From Streptomyces sp. CG1 (lineage in GTDB: Bacteria; Actinomycetota; Actinomycetes; Streptomycetales; Streptomycetaceae), in assembly GCF_041080625.1 (NCBI RefSeq), contig NZ_CP163518.1, positions 8,549,501 to 8,613,500 on the forward strand: a stretch of DNA of 64,000 nucleotides. Reading direction: 5' to 3'. The notes under the pieces are model-generated. The model did not search any database. It was not told the DNA's origin and was given only the letters and a program-made list of their open reading frames with translations. This document shows positions 25,859 through 33,862 of this stretch, piece by piece. Within the stretch, counting starts at the first letter, position 1. Each line of letters begins with the position of its first letter. The translations under genes were made by a program, and so were the position numbers.

Positions 25859-25980
25859 CCCACTTCCTTGGCAAGTCCACTGACAGTCGGCTGTGGCGTG
25901 GGGCGCGAGTCACAGCACTCACGCGGCAGGCTGTTTGCGGGCGGCGGCGCGTTGGCGGCGGCGGTTGTACACCGCGGACT

Positions 25981-26058
25981 CGCCGCGCCTTGGAGCTGTG
26001 GGCGAAGGACAACAATGTGACAGGGATCAAGTTCGTGTTCAGGCAAGGGCAGTCGTGA
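25981..26058 (+). pseudogene. Second toxin tail remnant
   Basis: A short frame reads ALELWAKDNNVTGIKFVFRQ and ends at TGA 26056-26058. It resembles the last strand-helix-strand of the first toxin (ATAFRYMMADNGIKNITVVF). The stop overlaps the next immunity gene's GTG as GTGA, exactly the coupling expected of a toxin-immunity pair. The sequence just upstream is unrelated to a toxin, so only the tip survives. Confidence 0.55.
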
Positions 26059-26465
26059 GCTACAGCCTGAGTGTCTACAGATTCGTAGACGGCAAGCCGG
26101 TCCAGCCCGACATGGATGAGGTACGGGCGATCCTTTCCCCCTGCCACGCCGCGCCAGAGAACGTGACGGAAAGTGACACAGAATTCTGGATCCGCGCTGC
26201 TGACGGCAGCGAGGTCGAGATCGATGTCGTCGACTGCGTCATTGGCATCGAGCGGCCAGGGATTGGTGACGTGTGGAAGATCATCGTTGAGCTGGCTGAC
26301 CGGGCCGGCGGATCGATCCTCATTCCCAACGGAACGTTGTTGTGCCGTGAGGACATGAGGGCGCATCTTCCTGAGGGTCTCGAGGGCGATTCCACATTCG
26401 TTCCAGAGATCACCCTGGAAGCCTTTGAGAGGGTTGCAGGTCCGTTCAACCACCCGTTGACCTGA
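26055..26465 (+). CDS. Immunity-type protein 2, paralogue of protein 1
   Basis: 136 residues starting at GTG 26055, which overlaps the stop of the toxin tail. Similar along its whole length to the protein at 25454 (VYRFVDGKPVQPDMDEVR, then FWIRAADGSEVEIDV, then LCREDMRAHLPEGLEG). Probably immunity for a related REase-fold toxin that has since been replaced or lost. Orphan immunity genes kept beside an active module protect against siblings that still carry the old toxin. A strong terminator follows at 26475. Confidence 0.6.
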   Translation: MSYSLSVYRFVDGKPVQPDMDEVRAILSPCHAAPENVTESDTEFWIRAADGSEVEIDVVDCVIGIERPGIGDVWKIIVELADRAGGSILIPNGTLLCREDMRAHLPEGLEGDSTFVPEITLEAFERVAGPFNHPLT

Positions 26466-26474
26466 GCTATCCGC

Positions 26475-26516
26475 CGTCAGGCCCCGCCGAAGCCCTGTTT
26501 TCGGCGGGGCCTGACG
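26475..26516 (+). terminator. Terminator after immunity gene 2
   Basis: CGTCAGGCCCCGCCGA, a short loop, then TCGGCGGGGCCTGACG: a 16-bp stem just after the stop at 26465. The stem core GGCCCCGCCGA recurs in the terminator at 27946. Confidence 0.85.
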
Positions 26517-26576
26517 CATACCGGAGGTGTAGCTTCCAACACAGCGGATGTGGTCTGGACCTGATCAGATGCTCGG

Positions 26577-26963
26577 ATGCCTACCAGAAGAGCCCTCATC
26601 GTCATGCTGACCGTGGCCGCTGTCGTGTTCGGTGCGGGGGCCTGGTTCGCGCAGCGTTTGAATGCCGACCACCGGCCAGACGCCGGCTCCGGGAAAGCTG
26701 TGCAGATCACGGCCTCCAGCGTCGACTACACCAAGCAAGTGTTCCGAGTCGACTACAGCATCCGCAACGACGAGGAACACGCGGTCACTTACACCGTCGT
26801 GTTCGACTTCGGGAACGAGGCCACGCAGAAGGTGACCAGGCGGATCGGGCCCGGAGCGTCCGTGCAGGGAATGGTGACCACACCGTGGAAGCAGACGTAT
26901 CCGGACTCATCCGAGGGCACACCCTCTACCGTCCGTATCGCCGACATCACCACCAACTCATGA
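26577..26963 (+). CDS. Small membrane-anchored protein of unknown function
   Basis: 128 residues. One N-terminal membrane segment (LIVMLTVAAVVFGAGAWFA, about residues 7-25) is followed by an outer domain with alternating strands (QITASSVDYTKQVFRVDYSI and VTYTVVFDFGNEA). I do not recognise a family. Its stop overlaps the next gene's start (ATGA 26960-26963), so the two are translated together. In a toxin-immunity cluster it could be an accessory or immunity protein against a membrane-acting toxin, but nothing in the sequence proves this. Confidence 0.55.
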   Translation: MPTRRALIVMLTVAAVVFGAGAWFAQRLNADHRPDAGSGKAVQITASSVDYTKQVFRVDYSIRNDEEHAVTYTVVFDFGNEATQKVTRRIGPGASVQGMVTTPWKQTYPDSSEGTPSTVRIADITTNS

Positions 26964-27418
26964 GCGACAACGTCCTGTCGGTCATCCCGACGGATCCGTG
27001 TTGGCAGCCCGGCTACGACTCCGCAGCGAACGCCGTTCATGCTCTGCGTGCTGTCACGCCGGAGGACGACGGCACCAGGGCAGAGTGGACGGAGACGATG
27101 ATGTTCGTGGCATGCGGCAGCAACTTCGAACGACTCTTCTGCCCTGAGTGTGATTCAGTTCTCGACCAGATGTGGTGGCGTGACCTGTTCTGTGACCTGC
27201 CTGACGTGCTGGACCGGACCGAACTGCTGGACATAACGGTTCCGTGCTGCGGCGCACAGCTGTCCATGAACGATCTCGCATACGACTGGCCGTGCGGGTT
27301 CGCCCGGTTCGAGATCTCCATCTGGAATCCGGGACGGTCCTGGCTGTCCGACAGCGAACTGGCCGCCGTGGGTGAAGCCCTCGGGTATCCGGTCCGACAG
27401 ATCCTGGCCCACTGGTAA
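26960..27418 (+). CDS. Unknown protein with Cys-rich (zinc-ribbon-like) core
   Basis: 152 residues, start ATG 26960 overlapping the previous stop. Two Cys pairs, FCPECDS near residue 60 and VPCCGAQ near residue 98, could hold one zinc ion. The flanks are acidic and aromatic (WWRDLFCDLPDVLDRTELLD). Such proteins recur in Streptomyces toxin-immunity loci and are plausible immunity proteins; the function is unproven. It is co-translated with the membrane protein upstream. Confidence 0.55.
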   Translation: MSDNVLSVIPTDPCWQPGYDSAANAVHALRAVTPEDDGTRAEWTETMMFVACGSNFERLFCPECDSVLDQMWWRDLFCDLPDVLDRTELLDITVPCCGAQLSMNDLAYDWPCGFARFEISIWNPGRSWLSDSELAAVGEALGYPVRQILAHW

Positions 27419-27437
27419 CCCGGGGAGTTCTGCTTGA

Positions 27438-27548
27438 GTGAGGACACCACGCAATATCCACGCCTACCAGTACACCGCTGATCAGTGGGAGAAGGGCGTG
27501 CACGAGGGCCGGTACGTGCCGCTGAATCCCGGAGGAGGAACACCGTGA
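27438..27548 (+). pseudogene. Third toxin tail remnant
   Basis: A 36-codon frame reads IHAYQYTADQWEKGVHEGRY, then VPLNPGGGTP, and ends at TGA 27546-27548. The aromatic-rich YQYT..QW..G..EGRYVPLNP ending is the style of polymorphic-toxin C-termini. Its stop overlaps GTG 27545 of the next gene. An in-frame TGA at 27435 precedes it, so the toxin body is missing. Confidence 0.5.
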
Positions 27549-27925
27549 GAGGCAAACCGTTCGTCCGGAGAGAGGGGAACGGGTTCGCCGTGCGGTTCGT
27601 CGGGGCACAGCGTGACCTCGTCGGCGAGGCACTGCTCTGGCTCGCCTACAGGCGGGAGGGCGAATCTGTGCTCCAGGTGTGGGCCGGGTGTGGTAGGCAG
27701 CAACTGGAAGAACTCCACGGCAGGATCCAGAGTGCCGGTGATCGTGAGTATGTGGTTCTCTCAGCCGGGGAACTGCATACTCTGCACGCCGTGCTGACGT
27801 CCGTGTACTGCATGTTTGCTTCGGAGGAGGCCTTCCACGAGCAGCTCGGATTTTACCGCGAGAACCTTTTCGCCCTGGTGAGCGGCCTGATGGTGACAGT
27901 AAGCCAGGCTGCCACAGCCGAGTAA
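27545..27925 (+). CDS. Immunity-type protein 3
   Basis: 126 residues from GTG 27545, with a CCGGAGGAGG ribosome-binding site inside the preceding toxin tail. Mostly helical in the second half (ELHTLHAVLTSVYCMF, then EQLGFYRENLFALVSGLMVT). It is not related to immunity proteins 1 and 2. Position and coupling to a toxin tip make an immunity role likely; the family is not recognised. A strong terminator ends the cluster 20 bp downstream. Confidence 0.55.
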   Translation: MRGKPFVRREGNGFAVRFVGAQRDLVGEALLWLAYRREGESVLQVWAGCGRQQLEELHGRIQSAGDREYVVLSAGELHTLHAVLTSVYCMFASEEAFHEQLGFYRENLFALVSGLMVTVSQAATAE

Positions 27926-27945
27926 TCGGATCCATCGGTCCGTCA

Positions 27946-27978
27946 GGCCCCGCCGAAGCTTCCGGCTTCGGCGGGGCC
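27946..27978 (+). terminator. Terminator closing the toxin-immunity cluster
   Basis: GGCCCCGCCGAAGC, loop TTCCG, GCTTCGGCGGGGCC: a perfect 14-bp stem 20 bp after the stop at 27925. Confidence 0.85.
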
Positions 27979-28147
27979 CTGGCGCCGCACAGGACTATTG
28001 GATGAGCACGGCGAAGGACTTCGGATGACGAGCGGTCTGCAAGCAGCCGAACAGGTGTGACAGCGGCCAGGCGGAATGGCTCTGACCCACTTGGTGTGGT
28101 CCGGTCGCAGAGCGTCACGGTGGACTCGATCAAGCAGTGCGTGCTGT

Positions 28148-28933
28148 TCAGAGTCCAAGCAGCTCGGCGAGAGTGTCGCCGAGGACGCGGTCGCGCAGCG
28201 TTCCTGGGCGGGTGACGCGTTCGACGGTCATGCGGGAGAGAACCGGGTCGCCGTAGGGGGCGTCCGAGCCGAAGAGCGTGCGGTCGGGTACTTCGTTGAT
28301 CGCCAGTCGGACTGCGAAGATGATGTTGGCCGTCGACAGCTCTAGGAACATATTCGGGGTGTCCCGTACCACCTCGATTGCGGTCAGCCAGTGTGCGCCG
28401 CCGAGTTGGCTGATCACCAGGGGAACGGTCGGATAGCGGCGCGCGAGGCCGGCCAGGGTGGTCAGGTCGCCCTCGGTGGTCGGTGCGGCTCCGTGCACGA
28501 CCACCGGGAGCTGACCGTGATCGGCGGCTGCGCGCAGGACCGGCTCGATCCGGCTGGCCTGGCCGGGGGGCGGGGTCAGCTCACCGATGCCGCGGAAGCC
28601 CCGGCCGACCACGTCTCGTTCGACATCCGCGGCGATCTGCTCGGCGGGCAGGTCGAGCCTGAGGGAACGGAAGCCGATGAATCGGTCAGGATGTGCTGCG
28701 ACAGCGGCGTCGAGTTCCTGCCATGCGGTCTGGTAGCCGTCGCGGCCGTTGGCGCGGCCGCCGATCGCACCAGCCAGTGCGTTCATCTCGCGTCGCAACG
28801 AGGCCACGTCGCCGGCCCGTTCCGGATGCGGCCGGGTGGCGAACAGGACAGCGCGATCCACTCCTGCTTCATCTAGCAGGTCGACGTGGGTGTGCAGGGG
28901 GTCGTGGACATGGCTGTGCGCATCGATGATCAC
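28148..28933 (-). CDS. Amidohydrolase (amidohydrolase_2 type) metal-dependent hydrolase
   Basis: 261 residues. IIDAHSHVHDP gives the N-terminal HxH metal pair of the TIM-barrel amidohydrolase_2 family (ACMSD/gamma-resorcylate decarboxylase relatives); VVHGAAP, LVISQLGGAHW and the C-terminal LFGSDAPYGDP supply the remaining His and Asp ligands. Members hydrolyse lactones or decarboxylate aromatic acids; the substrate is unknown. GTG 28933 has an AGGAGA site. It diverges from the MerR gene at 29042 across a MerR-type operator, so expression is probably inducible. Confidence 0.8.
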   Translation of the reverse strand: MIIDAHSHVHDPLHTHVDLLDEAGVDRAVLFATRPHPERAGDVASLRREMNALAGAIGGRANGRDGYQTAWQELDAAVAAHPDRFIGFRSLRLDLPAEQIAADVERDVVGRGFRGIGELTPPPGQASRIEPVLRAAADHGQLPVVVHGAAPTTEGDLTTLAGLARRYPTVPLVISQLGGAHWLTAIEVVRDTPNMFLELSTANIIFAVRLAINEVPDRTLFGSDAPYGDPVLSRMTVERVTRPGTLRDRVLGDTLAELLGL

Positions 28934-28995
28934 TGGCTTCTCCTGGTCAGGGCAGGGATTCGGGGGAAGTACGACCGCGCGCCCAATGTTGAACA

Positions 28996-29016
28996 TTGAC
29001 ACCGTGGGAAGGTCAA
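28996..29016. promoter_or_regulatory. MerR-type operator between divergent genes
   Basis: TTGAC-11 bp-GTCAA is a dyad of the type MerR proteins bind inside an over-long promoter spacer. It overlaps a second perfect palindrome AATGTT-G-AACATT at 28985-28997. Both sit in the 108 bp between the amidohydrolase and merR genes. Confidence 0.55.
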
Positions 29017-29041
29017 GTTCACCGGAGAGACAAGGGCACGG

Positions 29042-29395
29042 ATGCTGATTGGACAGTTGGCGAGGCGGACCGGGACGAGCGAGCGCCGGCTTCGCTACTA
29101 CGAACGCGTCGGGCTGCTGACCCCGAGGCGGCAGGTCAACGGGTACCGCGACTACGACGACGATGCCGAGCAGACGGTCGCGCAAGTCCGCGCCTTGTTG
29201 GCTGCGGGACTACCGACCCATGTGATCCGGCAGGTGCTGCCCTGCGCGCTCGCCGACGGTTCACTGCGGCCGTGCCCGGGAGTGGTGGACACCCTGCGCA
29301 GCCAGCTCGCCCGTCTTGATCAGCGCGCGGACGAGCTGGCCCGGGCGCGACAGACACTGCAACAGGCCATCGCGCTCGCCGAACGAGCCGGCTGA
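29042..29395 (+). CDS. MerR-family transcriptional regulator
   Basis: 117 residues. The N-terminal winged helix (MLIGQLARRTGTSERRLRYY and ERVGLLTPRRQVNGYRDYDD) is classic MerR, followed by a dimerising coiled coil (LDQRADELARARQTLQQAI). It is short, with no metal-binding Cys pattern apart from PC near residues 64 and 79, so it likely senses an organic effector. Divergent from, and probably controlling, the amidohydrolase gene. Confidence 0.88.
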   Translation: MLIGQLARRTGTSERRLRYYERVGLLTPRRQVNGYRDYDDDAEQTVAQVRALLAAGLPTHVIRQVLPCALADGSLRPCPGVVDTLRSQLARLDQRADELARARQTLQQAIALAERAG

Positions 29396-29435
29396 CCAAA
29401 GCCGGTGCCCGAGACTGGGCGGAGCATGCGATCGC

Positions 29436-30236
29436 TCAATCTGCGAAGAGGATTTGGCGGCGAAGCAGGTCGAATCCGGCCCGGCCATAGCCATCCCTTT
29501 TGATCCGTTTCACCCCATTGGCGTTGCCCTCGACCTTGCCCGAGCTCCATTCCAAGGTGAGTCCGGCGGTCACAGCGTCGAAGTCCTGCCGTAGACCGCG
29601 GGCCAGGCTCTGTAGCGGCTTCAGCCCGGTGTTCTCAGCGCGGGTGAGTCAGCTCTCAAGCTCGCTGCCGCGGCGCTCGGTCATCATCTGCGCGAAGTCG
29701 CGCACACAGTCGGCGACGAATTCCGATTCCGGGCAGCGGGCCAGGAGTTGCTTGAGCTTGAGCACGTTGCCCTAGTCGGTCTTGCCGGGGTGCGCGGTGA
29801 TCAGCCAGGTGGCTTTCCGGACGGTCAGCTCCTTGGGCTTGTCGGGTGCGGGTTTGCCGCTGGCCCGGATCTGTTGCAGGTGACGGCGGACAGCCCGCTT
29901 ACTGCCGCGGTAGCCGAGCTCGACGATCTCCGCATGAAGCCGTGCCGCGTCCATGCATCCCTCGTTCCAACGTCGGCACAGATAGGGCGAGTAGGCGTGG
30001 ATTTGGCCGTAGCGGCGGGAGCCGGTTCCGCGGGAGGCATCGTCGGGAGTGGCGGCGTGTGCGTAGCGGCGCACGGTCTTGCGGTCGGGACCGAGGGTCT
30101 TGGCAATGACGTCGATCTGCACGCCCTTGTCGTAGAGGGTATGCACCGCGGCATGGCGCTCGCGTCGCTTGATCGCGCGCAGCCCTTCCATGCGCTCCGG
30201 CGCGTCGTCGGCTGCCGTGCCAGTCTCCGCCTGCAC
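29436..30236 (-). pseudogene. ISL3-family transposase remnant
   Basis: Minus-strand reading gives IAKTLGPDRKTVRRYAHA, then YSPYLCRRWNEGCMDA, and later KPLQSLARGLRQDFDAV and EGNANGVKRIKRDGYGRAGF, ending ...LLRRQILFAD, all typical of the second half of ISL3 transposases. In-frame stops occur at about 29772 (TAG) and 29650 (TGA), and the first half of the gene is missing. No inverted repeats were found. Confidence 0.8.
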
Positions 30237-30437
30237 CGTCAGCCGATCAGGCGGAGACTTCCTGACCAGGCCAATGAGCGGTGTGCATCGTGAAGTTGCT
30301 GGTCACGGATCTGGTGTGCGTGGGGTTCGGAGTGCTCGTGCTGGTCGTGGGCGGATGATTTCGGCGAAGATCGTCGGTCATTAGGTCGACGGGTGAACTC
30401 TGGCATCGTGGGGACTGGGAAGGGAAGCAACCCGATC

Positions 30438-31448
30438 ATGGGATCCCTTGCACAGCCGCAGTTCCACATGCCGTTCGAGGCCCGCCTCAACCCCCATGTG
30501 GACCAGGCCCGCGCGCATGCCAAGGAGCGGGCCCGGCAGATGGGCATGTTCGATGAGGAGTACTTGGAGTGGCCGCAAAGGTGGAGCGAGGAGAAGTTCG
30601 ATCAGGCCGACTTCCCGTTGTTCATCGCCTTGACCCATCCAGACGCCGATGCATGCGAGTTGGATCTGGTAACCGATTGGCATGTTGCTCTGTGGTTCGT
30701 TGACGATCTCTTCTTGCCGCTCTACCGGCGTGACCACGACCAGGAATCGGCTGCAGCTCAGGTGGAACGGCTGATGCAGTTCCTGCCGTTGGACGGACTG
30801 CCTCGACCACTGAGCCCGGTCAATCCCGTGGAGCGGGCCTTCGCAACTCTGTGGACCGGCACGGCCGCCACCATGACCCTGGTCTGGCGCGATCGGTTCA
30901 TCAGCAGTGTGCGGCGCTTCCTGGACGGGGTGCTGTGGGAACTCGAGCACGTCGACCATGCCTTGATCGACCTGATCGAATATCTGGGTGCCCGTCGCGA
31001 CTTCGGCGGTCTGCAGTTCACCGCCGTGCTCATGGAGCACGCGATGGGCGAGCTCCGTCAGAATGTGCTTCGCCGCAGGGAGTTCCGCACCGCCGTTGAC
31101 GCGTTCGTGGACGCCGTCAGCCTGCACAACGACATCGTGTCCTACGACCGGGAGGTGCATGAGGGCACGGTCGGCAACAACGGCGTGGAGGTGACCCGCA
31201 AGGTCCTTGGGCTCAATCGGCGCGGCGCCGAGGATATCGTCAACGCTCTGCTGACCGCGAGGGTGAACACGCTGGCCGAGGCCCCGGGGTCCGTACCGTC
31301 CGAGGCGGTGGAGTTCGTCGAGGCACTGCAAGAGGCACTGGCCGGCTCGTACCAGTGGCATGAGCTGACCGGCCGCTTCGGCCGGACGACGATCGAAGCC
31401 CTCGCGAAGCCCCGCGGGCTGGGCACATCGGCAGCCCACATCTTTTAG
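30438..31448 (+). CDS. Terpene synthase (class I, single domain)
   Basis: 336 residues. FVDDLFLPLY (Asp89-Asp90) stands where the first metal-binding motif lies, and NDIVSYDRE (Asn231, Ser235, Glu239) is a perfect NSE triad, so it should ionise a prenyl diphosphate with Mg. The first motif is DDxxx rather than DDxxD/E, as in some geosmin- and germacradienol-type enzymes. Length fits bacterial sesqui- or diterpene cyclases. No prenyltransferase or P450 is adjacent, so the product is cryptic. ATG 30438 is preferred, since family N-termini begin just before the ARLNPH motif; GTG 30393 is in frame. Confidence 0.88.
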   Translation: MGSLAQPQFHMPFEARLNPHVDQARAHAKERARQMGMFDEEYLEWPQRWSEEKFDQADFPLFIALTHPDADACELDLVTDWHVALWFVDDLFLPLYRRDHDQESAAAQVERLMQFLPLDGLPRPLSPVNPVERAFATLWTGTAATMTLVWRDRFISSVRRFLDGVLWELEHVDHALIDLIEYLGARRDFGGLQFTAVLMEHAMGELRQNVLRRREFRTAVDAFVDAVSLHNDIVSYDREVHEGTVGNNGVEVTRKVLGLNRRGAEDIVNALLTARVNTLAEAPGSVPSEAVEFVEALQEALAGSYQWHELTGRFGRTTIEALAKPRGLGTSAAHIF

Positions 31449-31800
31449 AAGTCCTCTCATTCGGGTCGGCAGGCTAGCTTGTGATCAGGCTGCAACGGCC
31501 ACCGGCTCAGCCCCCGGCTCAGGGAAACGAGCCCGCGTGCCGCTCAAAGGATCTGCGGTGCTCACCGGAACGCATCTGCCGCCCGACCTGGACGAAAGCT
31601 CGGCCACTCCCCGCAACGTCGTTCCCAGGCCCCAGCTGGGAACATGGTGGGAACACAAGGATGAAGAAGGCTCGAGAAGGATCACGAAAGCCCTCGCATC
31701 GGATTCACTCCACCACGCCGTTGACCTGCGCAAACGGTCGATCATCAAGACAGAGCAAGAAGGATCAATGATCCAATGATCATGCTTCGAACGGGGAGCG
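31449..31800. other. Gene-free interval with palindrome
   Basis: No coding sequence supported. It contains a perfect inverted repeat GTTCCCAG (31621-31628) / CTGGGAAC (31635-31642), followed by another GGGAAC at 31650. Similar TGGGAACG repeats occur at 19043-19062 downstream of ogt. I cannot assign a function. Confidence 0.4.
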
Positions 31801-31829
31801 GCGCTGTTCTCCGCGTGAGCGACCCTGGT

Positions 31830-32368
31830 CCGCGAAGACGATGCGCTGGTGCACGCGGTTGCGGCGCGGCTGGGCGGGTTGGGTCGCCCCCGACACTGCC
31901 GTCCAGTGCCTTCGCGAGGGGGAGGTCCCTCTCGTACCGCTCGTGGTGGGCGCCGTCGTAGACACCGTGGTCGACGCCGGTGGAGATGACATGGGCGGCG
32001 CCGTCCTCGAGTCCGGCGATGCCGAGGAGTTCGCCGAGCCGGACACCGGTCCAGCGGACGTGGCCCACCCGCCGCTGCGGAACGGCCGGCGCCAGCGGGC
32101 TGCCCGTGCATTCGTGCACGGAGGTGATCTCCGTCTGCGGCATCCCTCTCAAGTCGTCGAGCGACAGCGTCAGTTCGCGGGTGACCAGCCCACCGATCCG
32201 CCGGGTCCAGGAGCCGGGGGAGACATCGGGGATACCCAGGTGCCTGACCGAGAACAGATCCGCTTCCGGAGTGATGAAGGCCGTCAGGTGCTCGGGCCGA
32301 GTCCTGTGCGCCAGACCGAAACCCTCACGGAGCATCGCGGGTGGGCCCTCGTCGGAACCGCCGGGCAT
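31830..32368 (-). pseudogene. Sulfite-oxidase-like molybdopterin oxidoreductase, N-terminal half
   Basis: About 160 residues align with the molybdopterin domain of the sulfite oxidase family: RHLGIPDVSPGSWTRRIGGL, then VHECTGSPLAP with the Mo-ligating Cys, then VRWTGVRLGELLGIAGLEDG. After RDLPLAKALDGS the sequence stops resembling the family, and the second half with the dimerisation domain is missing. It starts at ATG 32368 with an AGGGGAGA site. The lost 3' end marks another junction at about 31.85 kb, at the edge of the accessory region. Confidence 0.7.
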
Positions 32369-32492
32369 GATCGTCTCCCCTCGCAGACGATTCCAGACGT
32401 TTCGCACACGTTCCTTCCGTCACCTGAGCGGCATGGACGTCGAGCCTCGTCATCTGCGGGCGGGCAGGCGGTTCAAGGCAGGAACGACCGGG

Positions 32493-33227
32493 TCACCGGC
32501 CGGTCCGGCGCAGCCGTTCCAGGAGTGCGGGCAGCGCGGTGCCGATCGGCTCGCGTACGACCTCGTGGGCGATGTCGTCGTACGGCGTCGGCTCGGCGTT
32601 GACGATGATCAGGTGTGCGCCGTTGTCGGCGGCGACGCCTACCAGCCCTGCGGCGGGCTGCACCTGCAGACTGCTGCCGACGGCGAGGAACACGGTGCAC
32701 GCCTTGCTGATCGCCAGGGCCTCGCCGAGCACCACCGGATCCAGCCGCTCGCCGAACATGACTGTCGCCGACTTCAGGATGCCCCCGCACTCCTCGCACG
32801 CCGGGTCCTCCTCACCGGCCTCGACCCGGGCGAGGGCATCCGCCATCGGCCCGCGCGCATGGCACCGGGTGCACACGACACCGCGTGCGCTGCCGTGCAG
32901 TTCGAGCACCTTCCGGGCGGGCATCCCGGCCAGCTGGTGCAGACCGTCCACGTTCTGGGTGATGACCCGCACAGGGAGGCCGGACCGCTCCAGTTCGGCG
33001 ACGGCCCGGTGCGCGGCGTTCGGCTCGGCCTTCAGCGTGCGGTTCTTTTGCCGCATCTGCCAGGAGCGCCGCCGGATCTCCGGGTCCGCCATGTAGTACT
33101 CGTACGTGACGAGCGTCTCGGCCTCGGGATCCCGCCGCCAGAGCCCGTTCGGCCCCCGGTAGTCGGGGATTCCGGAGTCGGTGGAGATACCTGCGCCACT
33201 CAGAATGGCTACGAGGGGCCTGTCCAT
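32493..33227 (-). CDS. cobB: Sir2-family NAD-dependent protein deacylase
   Basis: 244 residues. GAGISTDSGIPDYRG is the NAD-binding start, TQNVDGLHQLAG and the catalytic His in LELHGSARG follow, a Cys4 zinc site is CTRC...CEEC, and GSSLQVQPAAGL and VNAEPTPYD close the NAD pocket. It removes acyl groups from lysines using NAD and releases O-acyl-ADP-ribose, the kind of product that macro-domain and ARH enzymes process. ATG 33227 is chosen over upstream in-frame codons because Sir2 N-termini begin just before the GAGIS motif. Same strand as, and 112 bp from, the NUDIX gene. Confidence 0.93.
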   Translation of the reverse strand: MDRPLVAILSGAGISTDSGIPDYRGPNGLWRRDPEAETLVTYEYYMADPEIRRRSWQMRQKNRTLKAEPNAAHRAVAELERSGLPVRVITQNVDGLHQLAGMPARKVLELHGSARGVVCTRCHARGPMADALARVEAGEEDPACEECGGILKSATVMFGERLDPVVLGEALAISKACTVFLAVGSSLQVQPAAGLVGVAADNGAHLIIVNAEPTPYDDIAHEVVREPIGTALPALLERLRRTGR

Positions 33228-33339
33228 GGGCCGAGCGTAGGACGCCGGGCCGACCCGGGGCGACCGGGTATCGGGGCCGCGCCCCGCTTGCGCAGCGGCC
33301 ACGCCGCGCCCCGGTCGTCCTCGGCGGCGGCGGGGGCGG

Positions 33340-33834
33340 TCATGCCACCCGGTGGCCGTTCTCCAGTTCCGCGGTGCCGGTGCCGTCCGCGAGGACGTCC
33401 AGGGCGGTGAGGACGCGGTGGCCGAGGGCGCCGGGCAGATGGGCGGTGATCTGCTCGCGCGGGACCAGCCGCCAGGACAGCAGCTCCTCCTCCTGGAGAC
33501 GGATGGCCTTCAGGTCGGTCTCCGTGAGGACCCCGCCGTCGTACAGGTACGCCACCAGCGGCGGCCGTGCCGTGCCGTGCACCCAGTCGAGGGCCAGCAG
33601 CCGGCCCGGTTCCCGGTCCAGTCCGATCTCCTCCAGCGTCTCGCGGCGGGCGCCCTGGCGCGGGGTCTCCCCGTCGTCGGACTCGATCGTGCCGCCCGGA
33701 AGCGCCCAGCCCTCGCGGTAGTTGGGCTCGACCAGCAGCACGCGCCCCTCGGCGTCCCGGAAGAGCACGGCGGCACCGGCGAGGACACGGGGCAGGCTCG
33801 CGATGTACATGGCGAAGTCAGGAGTCGTGGTCAT
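33340..33834 (-). CDS. NUDIX hydrolase
   Basis: 164 residues. The Nudix box is complete: GGTIESDDGETPRQGARRET, then LEEIG, carrying the metal-binding REtxEE glutamates. Substrates may be nucleoside diphosphate-linked compounds such as ADP-ribose or 8-oxo-dGTP; the sequence does not decide. It sits between Sir2 and the ADP-ribosylglycohydrolase, which makes an ADP-ribose-type substrate attractive. ATG 33834 gives a typical N-terminus. Confidence 0.9.
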   Translation of the reverse strand: MTTTPDFAMYIASLPRVLAGAAVLFRDAEGRVLLVEPNYREGWALPGGTIESDDGETPRQGARRETLEEIGLDREPGRLLALDWVHGTARPPLVAYLYDGGVLTETDLKAIRLQEEELLSWRLVPREQITAHLPGALGHRVLTALDVLADGTGTAELENGHRVA

Positions 33835-33862
33835 TGAGGAAGGGTAACCAGCCATCGCACCG

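Noticed and set aside
27054..28133. 359-codon minus-strand open frame over the immunity cluster
   Set aside because: No motif or start signal; the plus-strand genes here have ribosome-binding sites, overlaps and terminators in register.
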